A stretch of 64,000 nt of DNA from Nephrocerus scutellatus (taxonomy: Eukaryota; Arthropoda; Insecta; Diptera; Pipunculidae). Position numbers and translations under genes: made by a program. Below, piece after piece: positions 36,457 to 47,399 of the stretch. The stretch spans positions 40,288,010 through 40,352,009 of the forward strand of contig OX352763.1 of assembly GCA_947095585.1 (NCBI GenBank), in the 5' to 3' direction. Under the pieces are notes generated by a model. It ran no database searches. It saw only the letters and a list, made by a program, of their open reading frames with translations, and was not told the origin of the DNA. Each line of letters begins with the position of its first letter. Within the stretch, counting starts at the first letter, position 1.

Positions 36457-37860
36457 ATGGCATCAACAACAAGAAATTTTGGAGCCACCACGACTGACCC
36501 TGTTGTTAGTACCAAAAATAATGTAGCTATATTTCGTGACATAAATCCTGACGATCCTGATCCAGAGACAACCAGCATTGAATCGGCCTGCATGAATTGC
36601 TTTCAGAATGGTTTTACACGTTTGTTGCTAACTAAAATTCCATTTTTTAAGGAAGTTGTCATAATGTCTTTCAAATGCGACCATTGCGGATTCGAGAACA
36701 ACGAGATTCAATCAGCCAGCGAAATTCAAAAGAAGGGGTGCCGCATAGTGCTGGATGTATCCACGTCCGCCGATATGAATCGAAGAGTTGTGCGTTCCGA
36801 TTACACATCAGTGAGCATACCAGAGATGGAATTGGAAATTCCAGCACAAAGTCAAAAGGGCGAAGTCACTACAATTGAGGGAATTATTGATCGGGCAATA
36901 CGGGGTCTTGGTCAAGACCAAGGCAAACGTCGCATAGAACATCCGGATGCTGCAGAAGCGATTGACGCATATATTGCTAGGCTTGTCCAGCTGAAGGAAT
37001 TTAGCGAACCATTTACTGTTATCATAGAAGATATTAGTGGCAATAGTTTTATCGAAAACCCTCTAGCGCCAGCCATAGATCCCAACTGCCGGATGACACA
37101 TTTTTTCCGCTCAAAAGAGCAAGACAAATCTCTTGGACTCTACGCACCTGAAGATATTGCAAAAGATGAATCTGCTGAAAAGAAATCATCTGAAAAGCAT
37201 TTATTAAAACCAATTGCCGATGGATCCTGGCCCTTGGAGGAACTTCATGGTGAGGTGTTTCAGTTTCACACTATTTGCTCATCGTGTCGATCTCCTTGCG
37301 AGACAAATATGAAACTTACAAACATTCCACACTTCAAAGAAGTCATCATTATGGCGACAGTTTGCGATGTGTGCGGATGTAAGACCAATGAAGTTAAGAG
37401 CGGTGGCGGCATCGAAGAAAACGGCATAAAATTTGAGGTTCGCATCAACTCTAAAGAGGACCTCACACGTGATGTTCTCAAGTCGGAAACATGTAGTCTG
37501 TCAATTCCAGAACTTGATTGTGAAGTTGGCCCATCGGCACTTTGTGGAAGGTTCACCACAGTTGAAGGTATCCTGACTGCTATGAAAGATCAACTAGAGG
37601 GCGACGGCATTGTATTCCACGATTCATCAGACGAAAGCTCCAAACATAGAATGACAATTTTCGTTGAAAAATTTAACAAAATAATTAATTTGGAAATGGA
37701 TGCTACTTTGATTCTTAACGACCCAGCGGGAAATAGCTATGTGCAGTCGTTGACGGATGATGATTTGCCAGATCCTAAGTTGACTGTTACCAAGTATGTG
37801 AGGTCGTTTGATCAGAATGAAGAACTCGGCTTGAATGATATTAAAACGGAAAATTACTGA
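36457..37860 (+). CDS. zinc finger protein ZPR1
   Basis: A single uninterrupted frame encodes 467 aa, the usual ZPR1 length. Two tandem ZPR1 modules are visible. Module 1 has a C4 finger with CMNC (C45, C48) and CDHC (C74, C77), with FTRLLLTKIPFFKEVVIMSF between. Module 2 has CSSC (C274, C277) and CDVC (C303, C306), with MKLTNIPHFKEVIIM between. Each is followed by the A/B beta domain, including TTIEGIIDRAI and its counterpart TTVEGILTAM. The N-terminus starts at the first ATG after an in-frame stop and carries an acidic DDPDPETT patch. ZPR1 is a conserved eukaryotic protein that binds eEF1A and, in animals, SMN complexes and shuttles to the nucleus. AATAAA signals lie about 120 bases past the stop. 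Intronless, unlike its neighbours. Confidence 0.96.
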   Translation: MASTTRNFGATTTDPVVSTKNNVAIFRDINPDDPDPETTSIESACMNCFQNGFTRLLLTKIPFFKEVVIMSFKCDHCGFENNEIQSASEIQKKGCRIVLDVSTSADMNRRVVRSDYTSVSIPEMELEIPAQSQKGEVTTIEGIIDRAIRGLGQDQGKRRIEHPDAAEAIDAYIARLVQLKEFSEPFTVIIEDISGNSFIENPLAPAIDPNCRMTHFFRSKEQDKSLGLYAPEDIAKDESAEKKSSEKHLLKPIADGSWPLEELHGEVFQFHTICSSCRSPCETNMKLTNIPHFKEVIIMATVCDVCGCKTNEVKSGGGIEENGIKFEVRINSKEDLTRDVLKSETCSLSIPELDCEVGPSALCGRFTTVEGILTAMKDQLEGDGIVFHDSSDESSKHRMTIFVEKFNKIINLEMDATLILNDPAGNSYVQSLTDDDLPDPKLTVTKYVRSFDQNEELGLNDIKTENY

Positions 37861-38654
37861 TTGGTCATCACCGAGATAAATAATAGTAATACTATTTTTT
37901 CTGTATTTATTTTTGTGTAAAAATAGTTTTAAAAAAATTAAATATCAAAAATGCTAATCAATTTTAAAATTATTAGGAGATAAAATAAAATCAATAAAAT
38001 GAGATAAACTGTTTTTTTACATTACTCCTATTGAAATAAGAAAGCCAGCTGGTCGCAAATATTTTCTATGCTATAAAATGACTATGAAATACTAGGTCTA
38101 GCCGTGTGTTCCAAGTCACTGAGAACATGAGATAGTTGACATTCGGATTAGTCATCAGTGAGGACTCTGGATTAATTTCTTCTTATCAATAAAACTGACA
38201 AAGCGAGGGGAGACTACTAATCTAAAATTTTAGTCTCAGAATATCGGAAAATCTGAGTTATCCTTCTCAGTGAGGAGTCCCAGTTAATAAGATGACTGAA
38301 ACTGACAGACTGAGGATATGACACGAAAGTATCAAGTGGGACGGCCGGCTATGGATTGCGAATCGAAGGAACCTTTCCTTTAGACTTGATGTTGATGAAG
38401 TCGTCTTTGATATAAAGTCTCATCAACGAGCATACATGAATGCCATTGCAAGCGTATTTTTTCGATGGACAACTTAGTTTCGTAATCTAACTTATAACAT
38501 GTAAATGTAAAAACACTACATTTTTCGGGTAAAAGCTTAATAAAAGTTAATTTGAAAGTGGTGAAGGCCATTCTTTGCTTCGTTTGAGATATTAACACTT
38601 TCATAATCATTCTTTACGAAATTTCATTTACTGGCGAAATTGATCTAAACATAT
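37861..38654. other. 3' UTR and intergenic DNA
   Basis: AATAAA signals near 37985 and 37995. 38090-38340 has imperfect inverted phrases (GAGGACTCTGGATTAATT versus GAGTCCCAGTTAATAAG), perhaps a small MITE. 38380-38610 is open on the minus strand (76 aa), but I do not recognise it. Confidence 0.4.
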
Positions 38655-39090
38655 TGTTTTGAAATTTAGGCTGACTAAAGAGTTCGTAATTGATTTTGCA
38701 AATAAAATACAAGACAAGTTGATTTATTCACAAATAGCAACAGTTCACAAATTCACGCTGATGGTTACTTTTAATTTAAATGTACACAAAAAACACTTAT
38801 ATTCACAATAACACTCATCCCACTGCTTTTTCTACTTGCATGTACTTGTAATCTTTTAAAGATCCAGTCGATAACTAACTCAGTGCGGGCTATTTATAAC
38901 CAATTCTGTTCCATTTGAACTATTTAACGAGTACCAGAACATACCGATAAATATGTTTTTTCATATAACTCACTCACAAGTGCATAAGAGTGGATAGTTG
39001 AAATGAACATAATTATAAGTTCTCGAGGTTAACGTCCAACGATTAAAGGACTGACCGAAGCAAATCAAATAAACATTTTCGTAACAAAAT
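38655..39090 (-). mobile_element. solo-LTR-like repeat, copy 2
   Basis: Starts TGTTTTGAAATTTAGGCTG, followed by GAGTTCGTAA, TTTTGCAAATAAAATACAAG and TTATTCACAAATAGCAAC, then ACACAAAAAACACTTA. It aligns with 44731-45214 and 6503. The end, near TTTTCGTAACA, is decayed. Confidence 0.55.
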
Positions 39091-39780
39091 CTCCGGATGT
39101 CGAGTAAACTGCAAATAATATTGTGAAATTGTTAGTAAACAGCAATATTTTGGAAATCGAATTTTAGCTCGTAAGAAAATCATTTTTGTAAAGGCGGTCA
39201 GAGTGGAAACTCTTTTCGAAAAAAATATTTTTTTAATAATTCTTCAATAGAATAAATTAACTTATATAAGTATATGCAAGTGCAACTACATGTATTAGTA
39301 CAGACCAGTACAACTACAATTGGAACAGCACCACCAGTACGAGTAAACTACATAATGGAATAGTACCACATTAGTACCACATTAGTTCCACATAATTTTA
39401 TATACAATATTACTTATACTGGCGCTGTAAATTGCACTAAAAATATTTTCGTTGCAATATATGTACACTAGGGTTCCGAATTGCGTCCTAGAACGTTTCT
39501 AAAAATTGTGTATGCAAAACGAAACAACGCAAATCGAAACACATTTCTCGTATATTCCTATACAATTGGTGGTAGATTGGTTCCAAAGTTTATAAAACAA
39601 TTATTTTGTTACGCAAATCGAAACAAATTTTCCCATATGATTCAACACTTTTGGTAGTAGATTGGTTCCAAGGACTGTTAAAAAGCTCATTTAATGTCAT
39701 GTCAAATCTCTTTAATATGTCCTCGTGTTGAGGAAACGAGATCGCTTTTCGCTTCTTGCAAACCATTTTTCTGTAAGGGC
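39091..39780. other. intergenic DNA
   Basis: AT-rich. A short phrase, GCAAATCGAAACA(C/A)ATTT, occurs at 39529 and 39615, with a following TGGT(G/A)GTAGATTGGTTCCAA also doubled, so a ~85-bp duplication is present. No gene. Confidence 0.45.
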
Positions 39781-40165
39781 GCTCACACAATGAAAAACTT
39801 ATACTTAAGAGTTACAGAAATGCATGGATTTTGGTTTTGACAAAAAAAAATGTCTGCTAGTTATGTTGGTAGATCTTAAGTTTATCAACTTTTGAAGAAA
39901 TACAGAATGAAGTTCGCAACATTTTGAAACGTATGTGAAATATTTGTTGTTGTTATGTCAAAAACGGATAATATAACAATAACAATGAAACTTGTCAAAA
40001 TTTGAAACTTGACTTTCACAACGTAAACCTTTATGTATTCATTGTGCAACAATGAAACTTGTCAAAATTTGAAACTTGACTTTCACAACGTAAACCTTTA
40101 TGTATTCATTGTGCGAGCTCTTCTAATGTTTAAGTCTTAAGTGTTAAGTTTTTCATTGTGAGAGC
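39781..40165. mobile_element. MITE with GCTCTCACAATG-type terminal inverted repeats
   Basis: Left end GCTCACACAATGAAAAACTT; right end, reverse-complemented, GCTCTCACAATGAAAAACTT. Length is about 385 bp, with no coding capacity. The same ends flank the mariner at 50146-51497. Inside, a 67-bp unit is exactly duplicated (39981-40114). Confidence 0.75.
39981..40114. repeat. 67-bp perfect tandem duplication
   Basis: The unit begins AACAATGAAACTTGTCAAAA and ends TTCATTGTGC; copies 39981-40047 and 40048-40114 appear identical, so this is a recent event. Confidence 0.9.
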
Positions 40166-40920
40166 AGAGAACATAAACACAGAACATTAAAATCCTCTAA
40201 TAACAAGAATAACATCAAAATAAATTCATGTTACATACCTTGATTGCGCGCAGCCAATCACTCCCTTAAACATATAAAAGTTATATAAAAGTATGTACAC
40301 TTATAGTGTAAATATTATTTTAATAAACACAAATTATCCCTAAGATTTGAACTGTATTTAAGTACCGATCTATCTCCTCTTACGCCCAAATTCACTAAAA
40401 TTCTGAATTATAAATTCTTAACGTGTATAAATATGATGATATAGATGATGAATAGATGTAGGTAAAAACATATTCTTTAAATTTGTATGTACACACATAA
40501 TATGGATGTACTCTTAAGTAACGCAAGAGCGACGCAAAACGAGGAAAAAACGCAAACCGAATTTTTTTAGGACGCAAATCGAAACAACACAAAAGGAGTC
40601 GAAGCAAATCGGGACCCCAGTGTACATATTTTAAAATTCTAACTTTTTGCTTATAAATAAACAGTTAGTATAACCAACTGTTTTTAAGGTGATTGATGGT
40701 TCATTAATTTCGTCTAATAAATGTAATAAACGTAATGATGGAAATGAAATAAATAATAAAATAATTGCTGGTAAAATTGTTCAGATTGTTTCAATTATTT
40801 GTAAATTATGTAATTTCAAAAGTACAAATTTTTATTGTTACGAAATCAATAAAATAAGCAAATGCTACGAAAAATAGTCGGTAGTGCAGAGGATTCCAAT
40901 AAAAAAAAAGAGTGCGTGTA
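40166..40920. other. intergenic DNA
   Basis: AT-rich, no gene. Contains repeated GACGCAAATCGAAACAAC-type text (40570) related to 39529. Confidence 0.4.
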
Positions 40921-40980
40921 ACTCTTACGCGCGGTTGAAGTGAAACTTTTTTGACGTTGTTGCCGATATTACGATTAATC

Positions 40981-42935
40981 CAGACCCTATTGGCCAGATC
41001 CCAGAATTTCCATAGGTACAAGTCTTATAGTCGCATATTAATCCTACATTCTGAGTTTTATATGAATCCCTTAAGAAATGGCTTGGTTCTAAAAATCCCA
41101 GACCCTATTGGCCAGATCCCAGAATTTCCATAGGATCAAGTCTTATAGTCGCATATTAGTCCTACACTCTGAGTTTCATACGAATCCCTTGAGAAATGGC
41201 TTGGTTCCAAAAATCCCAGACCCTATTGGCCAGATCCCAGAATTTCCATAGGTACAAGTCTTATAGTCGCATATTAATCCTACATTCTGAGTTTTATATG
41301 AATCCCTTAAGAAATGGCTTGGTTCTAAAAATCCCAGACCCTATTGGCCAGATCCCAGAATTTCCATAGGATCAAGTCTTATAGTCGCATATTAGTCCTA
41401 CACTCTGAGTTTCATACGAATCCCTTGAGAAATGGCTTGGTTCCAAAAATCCCAGACCCTATTGGCCAGATCCCAGAATTTCCATAGGAACAAGTCTTAT
41501 AGTCGCATATTAGTCCTACATTCTGAGTTTCATACGAATCCCTTGAGAAATGGCTTGGTTCCAAAAATCCCAGACCCTATTGGCCAGATCCCAGAATTTC
41601 CATAGGAACAAGTCTTATAGTCGCATATTAGTCCTGCATTCTGAGTTTTATACGAATCCCTTGAGAAATGGCTTGGTTCCAAAAATCCCAGACCCTATTG
41701 GCCAGATCCCAGCATTTCCATAGGAACAAGTCTTATAGTCGCATATTAGTCCTACATTCTGAGTTTCATACGAATCCCTTGAGAAATGGCTTGGTTCCAA
41801 AAATCCTAGACCCTATTGGCCAGATCCCAGAATTTCTATAGGAACAAGTCTTATAGTCGCATATTAGTCCTACATTCTGAGTTTCATACGAATCCCTTGA
41901 GAAATGGCTTGGTTCCAAAAATCCCAGACCCTATTGGCCAGATCCCAGAATTTCCATAGGAACAAGTCTTATAGTCGCATATTAGTCCTGCATTCTGAGT
42001 TTTATACGAATCCCTTGAGAAATGGCTTGGTTCCAAAAATCCCAGACCCTATTGGCCAGATCCCAGAATTTCCATAGGAACAAGTCTTATAGTCGCATAT
42101 TAGTCCTACATTCCGAGTTTCATACGAATCGCTTGAGAAATGGCTTTATTCCCGAAATTCTAGAAAATAATGATTATATTCCAGAATTTTCATAGCAATA
42201 TGTCTTATAATCGCATCTTAGTCCTATATACCGAGTTTCATGCAAATCGCCTGAGAAATGGCTTTGTTCCCGAAATTCCAGACCATAATGATCATATTCC
42301 AGAATTTTCATAGCAAAAAGTGTTACAGTCGCATCTTACCCCTATATTCCGAATTTCGTGCAAATTGCTTGAGAAATAGCTTTGTTCCCGAAATTCTAGA
42401 AAATAATGATTTTATTCCAGAATTTTCATAGCAAGATGTCTTATAATCGCATCTTAGTCCTACATTCCGTGTTTCATGCAAATCGCTTGAGAAATGGCTT
42501 TGTTCCCGAAATTCCAGACCATAATGATCATATTCCAGAATTTTCATAGCAAAAAGTGTTACAGTCGCATCTTACCCCTATATTCCGAATTTCGTGCAAA
42601 TTGCTTGAGAAATAGCTTTGTTCCCGAAATTCTAGAAAATAATGATTTTATTCCAGAATTTTCATAGCAAGATGTCTTATAATCGCATCTTAGTCCTACA
42701 TTCCGTGTTTCATGCAAATCGCTTGAGAAATTGCTTTGTTCCAGAAATTCCAGACCATAATGATCATATTCCAGAATTTTCATAGGAAGAAGTCTTATAG
42801 TCGCATCTTACCCCTATATACCGAATTTCATGCAAATCGCTTGAGAAATTGCTTTGTTCCCGAAATTCCAGAAAATAATGATTATATTCCAGAATTTCCA
42901 TAGCAAGAAGTCTTATAATCGCATCTTAATCCTAC
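40981..42935 (+). repeat. 118-bp tandem repeat array, left arm
   Basis: About 16.5 units with an exact 118-bp step (CAGACCCTATTGGCCAGATC at 40981, 41099, 41217, 41335 and onward). Two sequence types exist: 40981-42150 (type I) and ~42150-42935 (type II, with CAGAATTTTCATAGCAA). In both types units alternate in pairs, making a 236-bp higher-order repeat (40981-41452 and ~42272-42743). Short mirror frames of 74 aa on the minus strand are by-products of the repeat. Confidence 0.95.
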
Positions 42936-44044
42936 ATTCCGCAGGTCGCGTGTGGTCAAATTATTTGTTTTCCCTAAAAATCCAATCTACGGAAAATCGG
43001 AAATCACCTCTCACAATCTATATTTCGGCAAATTTACCCTTATTTTTATTAACACCAACAACTGAGCTTGGCACGTGACACAATTTATTATTCGATTTGT
43101 GTTCCCTGCGAGCACTGTGACTTTTCTTCAGAAATACATATTACACACATATGCAACAAAAAAAATTTAAACAAAAGACTTTCAATTTTCGTGTTTGATT
43201 TGCTGAGAACAACTGACAGCACCAACAACATTTTTAAAAACGAAAAAAAAACGACATTAGGGTATGGTTTTTGCAGTATTAGAGCAGGGGGCCGATTATG
43301 TATCTGTCGTATTTCGACTTTCGACTTACTACAAGTCGAATGCCCAAATTTTTAAAATATAAAACTAATATTTCGTAAGTCGGTTTAAAAAGCAGCCGCA
43401 ATTTCGTGCATACCGACTGCCCGTTTTGCAGCACATGTTGCGCAGTTGCTGAATTCTTGACCGCAGTCTTCGTCTACTAAATTGGCACTTTACACGGTCA
43501 TTAATAATGCCATTATTATTAAAGATGTCGAAAACATCATATATTAGTTATTCATTACCTCGTATTATATAATCATAATTAATATCATTAGCTGTATTTT
43601 ATTTTCCGAGGAATAAGGAATTACAACACCAACAAAAACCATTTTTCATCATGTGCTTATTGTATGTAAGGTCGAAAATAACAGCGAGAGCGAGTATTTA
43701 CTCGCGTAGTGCAAAATCGCCTTTTCTCGCTTTTTGCCAAAAGTCGCTAAAAAAAGCCGATTCGTGGTGTGCAAAATCACAGTGAGCACAGTAAATTGTA
43801 AAATGTCAGTAATTTTTCACAGGCATTTTTAAATTTAAACTATGTCTTTGCGTGTTATATTTTTTTTTATTTTCTATATTAACTTCATGTGCCTGGTTGT
43901 CTGTCGGTATCTAATGGAATCTTGTAATACATTTTTAACAAACTTAAAATTATGAAAAAAAAAATGTATAGCGTTTTTTTTTTAAATTTTTCCGTCTAAA
44001 ATATACTAAAATAAATCAGTTGTCTATTTTATTCTATTTTTGAG
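42936..44044. repeat. core of the fold-back-like element, first part
   Basis: 42960-43250 is a diverged copy of the module at 28255/48120 (AATCTACGG..AATC, TTCGGCAAATTTACCC, TTTCGTGTTTGATTTGCTGAG). 43600-43680 resembles the companion block (TTTTCCGAGGAATAAGGAAT). 43860-43950 carries the TTCTATATTAACTTCATGTG repeat start also seen at 21322 and 58421. Confidence 0.55.
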
Positions 44045-44300
44045 CGGCAGGTTCGAAGTTCGAATCACACAAAAACACTAAAAAGTTTTTTTCACGGTCC
44101 CACCTTGAGAAAATCTGACAAACTTCCGAGAGTAATAAGTGTCAAGGAAGGCTTTTCAATTCACCATTCGGAAGAGGATTAAATTGTAGGTTCCTTTCAT
44201 TTGTTGAAAAAATAAACACGCATAAAATGAACAGTAGGCAGAACTTTTGCCTTTAACCACAATGGTCTGTCGCGCTAAATATTATTATGAGTTTCCGCGG
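44045..44300 (+). mobile_element. tRNA-derived SINE, copy 5
   Basis: GCAGGTTCGAAGTTCGAATC (degenerate B box), AACACTAAAAAGTTTTTTTC, GAGAGTAATAAGTG, TTTTCAATTCACCATTCGGA, then AATGGTCTGTCGCGCTAAAT and ATTATTATGA. It lacks the A-box end. Confidence 0.75.
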
Positions 44301-44730
44301 TTTCCGAAAAATATTGATTATAAGACAATTTCGTAAATATATCCTGATTTAATGTTGTAAAAAAAGTTAACCATCCAGTTTACCCATTTAAATACCCATC
44401 GTAAATAAATAGGTCATTTTGGGTAACTTTATTGTGCGAAAGTCCCTCAAGCTTTTCGAGACTCTATATATAAATGTGCCTATGCACTAATATCGATCGT
44501 TTTAGATTTTATTTAACGTGTCATACCTTCCGACACCATTATAGGTGTGTTTTACCATCTCTATTAATAAACCTTGGAAACCATGGATTCGACTAATATC
44601 GGTCATGCCACCCCCTTTTAACCTTCACCCAAAGCTGGCTGAAGTCCTTTTTATCCATTTATAGGTCGTTTTTTGACTTCTTTAAAGTAATTTTTTACCA
44701 ACTTTAACATGTTTTTATACGTGTATATAT
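44301..44730. other. unrecognised spacer
   Basis: No gene or clear repeat. It contains TTATAGGTGTGTTTTACCATC and similar text repeated once (44548 and 44660), perhaps an old duplicate. Confidence 0.35.
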
Positions 44731-45214
44731 TGTTACGAAATTCAGGCTTTCGAGTTCGTAAAGGATTTTGCAAATAAAACACAACACAAGTTTATTAATT
44801 TACAAATAATAACTTTAATGAACAAACAGTAATAATAACACAAGTTCACAAATTATATTGGTGATTACTTTTCACAGTACACAAAAACACTTATGATACT
44901 AGTACTTCACAATAATTCTCTTAGGTTATAGCTTTATCACTTAACAAAAACTTTTACAACTGGACTGGTTAAATTCCAAACAACTAATAATCTTACTTCG
45001 GCCTAACGCCTCTATTTATACTCAATCATAAGCTTCCAGAAACTTCCAATATTGCAGACAGAAATATCCAGAATATTGTAGCCTATTTACAACTAACGAT
45101 ACTTATATGTAATGAGTCATCTTCTAAAAATAGACAAAAATCGGACAAACCGCACAAACCGGTTTGACTACTTGTTTAATCTTACACAATGATTCAAACT
45201 TGCAGGCGGTTACA
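44731..45214 (-). mobile_element. solo LTR (best-preserved copy)
   Basis: Plus-strand limits are TGTTACGAAATTC and GGCGGTTACA, i.e. TGTAACCGCC...CGTAACA on the minus strand. The LTR would carry AATAAACTTGTG then a GT-rich stretch before its end, as expected of R/U5. About 484 bp. No internal retroelement region is next to it and no matching target duplication was seen. Related to 6503 and 38655. Confidence 0.65.
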
Positions 45215-45454
45215 TTTCAAATTTCAAATAATCTAATAGCTTAGAACATCAGAGTTTTTATTTTTTAGTACGCAGTATTTTCTTAGTTCTAATTTAGCAC
45301 TTATTGAAGTGAAACTACTTTAGCGACGGTAAGGAGAAAATTTAGTAGAGTATAAAAATAAAATTGTGTTACGTTTTTGTGTTCGAATTTTGTGTTCGGA
45401 TTTTGTGTTCGGATCTTGTGTTCACTTTTTGTGTAACGTTTTTGTGTCGTATAA

Positions 45455-45965
45455 TTGAATTATGGGAACTAAGCCATTTCTCAAAGGATTCGTATGAAAC
45501 TCGGAATCTAGGACTAATATGCGACTATAAGACTTGTTCCTATGGAAATTCTGGGATCTGGCCAATAGGGTCTGGGATTTTTGGAACCAAGCCATTTCTC
45601 AAGGGATTCGTATGAAACTCAGAATGTAGGACTAATATGCGACTATAAGACTTGTTCCTATGGAAATTCTGGGATCTGGCCAATAGGGTCTGGGATTTTT
45701 TGAACCAAGCCATTTCTCAAGGGATTCGTATGAAACTCAGAATGTAGGACTAATATGCGACTATAAGACTTGTTCCTATGGAAATTCTGGGATCTGGCCA
45801 ATAGGGTCTGGGATTTTTGGAACCAAGCCATTTCTCAAGGGGTTCGTATGAAACTCAGAATGTAGGACTAATATGCGGCTATAAGACTTATTCCTATGGG
45901 AATTCTGGAATATGATCATTATGGTCTGGAATTTCGGGAACTAAGAAATTTCTCAAGCGACTCGT
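45455..45965 (-). repeat. 118-bp tandem repeat array, right arm (inverted)
   Basis: About 4.3 units of the same satellite in reverse orientation: GGAACCAAGCCATTTCTCAA, GGACTAATATGCGACTATAA and GGATCTGGCCAATAGGGTCT recur at 118 bp. The outermost unit, next to the terminal repeat, is of the diverged type (ATGATCATTATGGTCTGG). Confidence 0.95.
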
Positions 45966-46028
45966 GCCTTTTAATTTAATCGTAATATTGGCCACAACGT
46001 CAAAGAATTTCACTCCAACCGCGCGTAA

Positions 46029-46980
46029 AGATCGGAACAGTCGGGCTTTCTATAGAGAAGGTTTTGTGCCATACCACTTCCCCAACAACTCAATCACCCT
46101 CTCTCTCTCTCTACGGCTAATATGTGTATGTGTAGTACTAGTAATTGTATTCTCTATATAATATATATATTCTCTATGTAATCTCTATAGAAAGCCCAAC
46201 TCTACGCATACTAATGCTGTAAACCAAGACCAAACGCATGTGTGTTTGTGGGATGTGAATACAGTGTACAAAAAATAAGAAGTCGCAAAGAGCGAGAAAC
46301 GTAAGATGTGGTAGTGGGAAACAGAAATATTTTATATGGATTTTGCTCTTTAGTTGATTACTAAATACAAATACGTTTGGTCTCAATCTAAGCATGTATC
46401 TGTGTACGATCGGAACAGTTGGGCTTTCTATAGAGAAGGTTTTGATTGAAACTCGAAAGTCCCTTTCGGAGTTCTGCTTACTCGTTCTCTTAGCCTTGCA
46501 GTTGCAACTTGCAACCCATACGGTTGCACGAAAAAGGTTCGTGTTGGTTCTCTGCTTGCTTTTTTTCAGCTTTTCTTTAATAATTTATGGATTATATGGA
46601 TTTAGCTCTCTTGTTCTCTTTTAAGCATGTATTCTTAAACAGTTGGACAATCTGTAGAGAAGGTTATGAGTAACAATTTCTGTTAGTTTATTGTCTGCTT
46701 GTTTCCTTTCGGCTTTTTTTAACATTCTGTTCTATCTTTATAACTATAACAGACGGTTCGCTATTCACTTCTTATTAAATTAACTATACTTATCATTGTA
46801 CTGACTGTATACTAATACAAAATCAAACAATAATCTTTAATATATGGTTCATTTCTCATTGTTTATAGAATAATGACTCTGAAATATCCTTTCATTACCA
46901 TACAATTTTAATATATCCGTCCGTGTTTATGTCCCACAGACAACAAGATCTTTGTTTTCTTTTCTTTCGTCCCGGACAGA
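46029..46980. repeat. repeat-rich spacer right of the fold-back element
   Basis: GATCGGAACAGTCGGGCTTT with CTATAGAGAAGGTTTTG occurs at 46030 and 46409, a weaker copy at 46638, and the inverse CTCTATAGAAAGCCCAACTC at 46184. A CT run lies at 46102 and an AT run at 46160. No gene. Confidence 0.5.
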
Positions 46981-47210
46981 CGTTGTCACGCTCAAAACCC
47001 ACGGCCGTGTCTTCGACACTGCCTACCCTGCTCTTGTATTAAGTGGCCATGGAATGGGCCTTGTCTCATCATATACCTTACAAGAGGTCTGATTGCATTG
47101 CGGTTTAACTTAATTGCCTTGTCTTTGTCTTTTAAATTATAATTAAAAACCTTTTTGGTTGGATGTTGAATTTTGGCGTACGGGATTTTGATAGTTTCTA
47201 CCAAGCCATT
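46981..47210 (-). mobile_element. possible LINE C-terminal fragment
   Basis: A 70-residue minus-strand frame includes LNRNAIRPLVRYMMRQGPFH and GHLIQEQGRQCRRHG. Its pattern resembles the cysteine-containing region after RNase H in I/jockey LINEs. Weak evidence. Confidence 0.3.
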
Positions 47211-47399
47211 AATTTTGTGGTTTTTTGAGTTCCCGTTTTTTGTGTACTTGCTCTCTCTGAAAGATTTTATTTCAATTTTCTCTCTGGCTAAATTTTACTA
47301 CAAAAAGTAATCATTTTTAATTTTTTTAATGTTATTTATAAGGTTTTACTAAAAAAAATATATAACATTTTTAATCTACTATGCTATCTATTATATTCA

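Larger units (their letters stand above)
40921..46032. mobile_element. fold-back-like element with satellite-containing inverted arms
   Basis: The outer ends are inverted repeats of ~58 bases: left TTACGCGCGGTTGAAGTGAA..GACGTTGTTGCC..ATATTACGATTAAT (40921-40978) and right, reverse-complemented, TTACGCGCGGTTGGAGTGAA..GACGTTGTGGCC..ATATTACGATTAAA (45975-46032). Inward of each comes an array of the same 118-bp repeat, forward on the left and reversed on the right. The core (42936-45454) holds a fold-back module piece, a SINE and a solo LTR. This layout resembles Foldback/Galileo (P superfamily) elements, or a Helentron with tandem repeats; no transposase is left to decide. Confidence 0.7.

Noticed and set aside
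38380..38610. 76-aa minus-strand frame
   Set aside because: No recognisable motif, no splice partners, and an AT-rich setting with repeats next to it.
42323..42783. Two nearly identical 74-aa frames on the minus strand
   Set aside because: They are 236 bp apart and arise from the dimeric 118-bp satellite; there is no start context or conservation pattern of a gene.
40981..42935. CRISPR-like array
   Set aside because: Units are contiguous 118-bp repeats with no unique spacers, in a fly genome. It is a satellite.
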